In this document: positions 42,859 to 43,016 of the stretch, in pieces | Layout of the letters: every line of letters begins with the position of its first letter | How positions within the stretch are numbered: position 1 is the first letter of the stretch | Source of the DNA: Lachnospiraceae bacterium | Lineage (GTDB): Bacteria; Bacillota; Clostridia; Lachnospirales; Lachnospiraceae | Length of the DNA: 43,016 nucleotides | Direction of reading: 5' to 3' | Assembly: GCA_022791755.1 (NCBI GenBank) | Contig: JAAVZR010000032.1 | Span: 1 to 43,016 of the forward strand | Translations under genes and position numbers: made by a program | The notes under the pieces: generated by a model | Told to the model about the DNA's origin: nothing | Seen by the model: only the letters and a program-made list of their open reading frames with translations | Database searches by the model: none

Positions 42859-42932
42859 TAGCGGAAGGGAGATTTGAACTCTCGACACTACGGGTATGAA
42901 CCGTATGCTCTAGCCAACTGAGCTATTCCGCC
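42859..42932 (-). tRNA. tRNA-Met (anticodon CAT)
   Basis: The 74-nt cloverleaf has acceptor arms GGCGGAA/TTCCGCT (with a G-U first pair), D arm AGCTCAGTTGGCTAGAGC, anticodon stem TACGG/CCGTA with loop TTCATAC, and T loop TTCAAAT. Discriminator A; CCA is not encoded. It lacks initiator features, so it is elongator Met; a lysidine-modified Ile2 tRNA also has CAT in DNA and cannot be wholly excluded. Confidence 0.93.
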
Positions 42933-42936
42933 ACGA

Positions 42937-43009
42937 TGGGGCCTATAGGGCTCGAACCTATGACCCTCTGCTTGTAAGGCAGATGCTCTCCCAGCTGAGC
43001 TAAGACCCC
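42937..43009 (-). tRNA. tRNA-Val (anticodon TAC)
   Basis: The 73-nt cloverleaf has acceptor arms GGGGTCT/AGGCCCC, D arm AGCTCAGCTGGGAGAGC, anticodon stem TCTGC/GCAGA with loop CTTACAA, T arm with GGTTCGAGCC, and discriminator A without encoded CCA. Four bases separate it from tRNA-Met, so the two are processed from one transcript. Confidence 0.95.
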
Positions 43010-43016
43010 TCGTTGC

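Overview
The window looks like a chromosome segment of a spore-forming, moderately GC-rich Clostridia member, most likely Lachnospiraceae. The grounds are a Gram-positive division/cell-wall cluster with a SpoVD-like PBP, a CwlC-like SPOR amidase, a SleC-like cortex hydrolase, a short ProB without a PUA domain, a biotin-dependent sodium-pump decarboxylase, and tRNA genes without an encoded CCA. The species cannot be named from sequence alone.

Layout. 1-430: the start of a gene leaving the left edge (minus strand), its promoter, a cluster of three small hairpins, and the promoter of the next operon. 432-3609: an exported molybdopterin oxidoreductase with a tail-anchored four-cluster ferredoxin subunit. 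3784-5828: a FadR-type GntR regulator, a CwlC-like amidase, and a convergent XRE regulator. 5829-6273: regulatory DNA with divergent promoters, a short promoter-to-terminator unit, and the mraZ promoter followed by 10-bp-phased MraZ boxes. 6274-19436: the dcw cluster mraZ-rsmH-ftsL-pbp-spoVD-mraY-murD-ftsW-murA-ftsQ-ftsZ, closed by a terminator. 19473-20729: sleC, convergent. 20787-21026: a candidate non-coding RNA. 21121-23086: a YtrA-type GntR regulator, an ABC ATPase and a frameshifted permease. 23303-28567: SEC-C protein, HAD phosphatase, proB-proA-pcp and an unusual acetokinase-family gene, then an AraC regulator to 29483. 29720-32905: a lipoprotein flavin reductase (minus strand) and a D,D-carboxypeptidase. 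33036-37903: a five-gene operon joining CoA-type and oxaloacetate-type carboxyltransferases to one biotin carrier and the OadB/OadG sodium pump. 38059-43009: niaR, two large covarying palindromic elements in an 866-base gap, a CPBP protease, a DUF4180 gene, a lipid kinase, an ArsP_2-type membrane protein, and tRNA-Val and tRNA-Met.

How the genes work together. The dcw cluster makes lipid-linked peptidoglycan precursors and builds the septum. CwlC-like, SpoVD-like, SleC-like and carboxypeptidase proteins tie the region to sporulation and wall remodelling. The two exported reductases and the decarboxylase operon point to an anaerobe that uses extracellular electron acceptors and decarboxylation-driven Na+ export. 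ProB/ProA with Pcp fits glutamate/proline metabolism.

The most interesting items are: (a) the two 148-nt hairpin elements at 38733-38880 and 39185-39332, which share a core but have outer stems of different sequence in which every paired change is compensated; (b) the hybrid transcarboxylase/Na+-pump operon; (c) an operator shared by two promoters 5.9 kb apart, probably bound by the XRE protein; (d) two promoter-to-terminator units without a protein gene (5923-6046 and 20787-21026); and (e) the MraZ box array. All calls come from reading the sequence; no database search was run.
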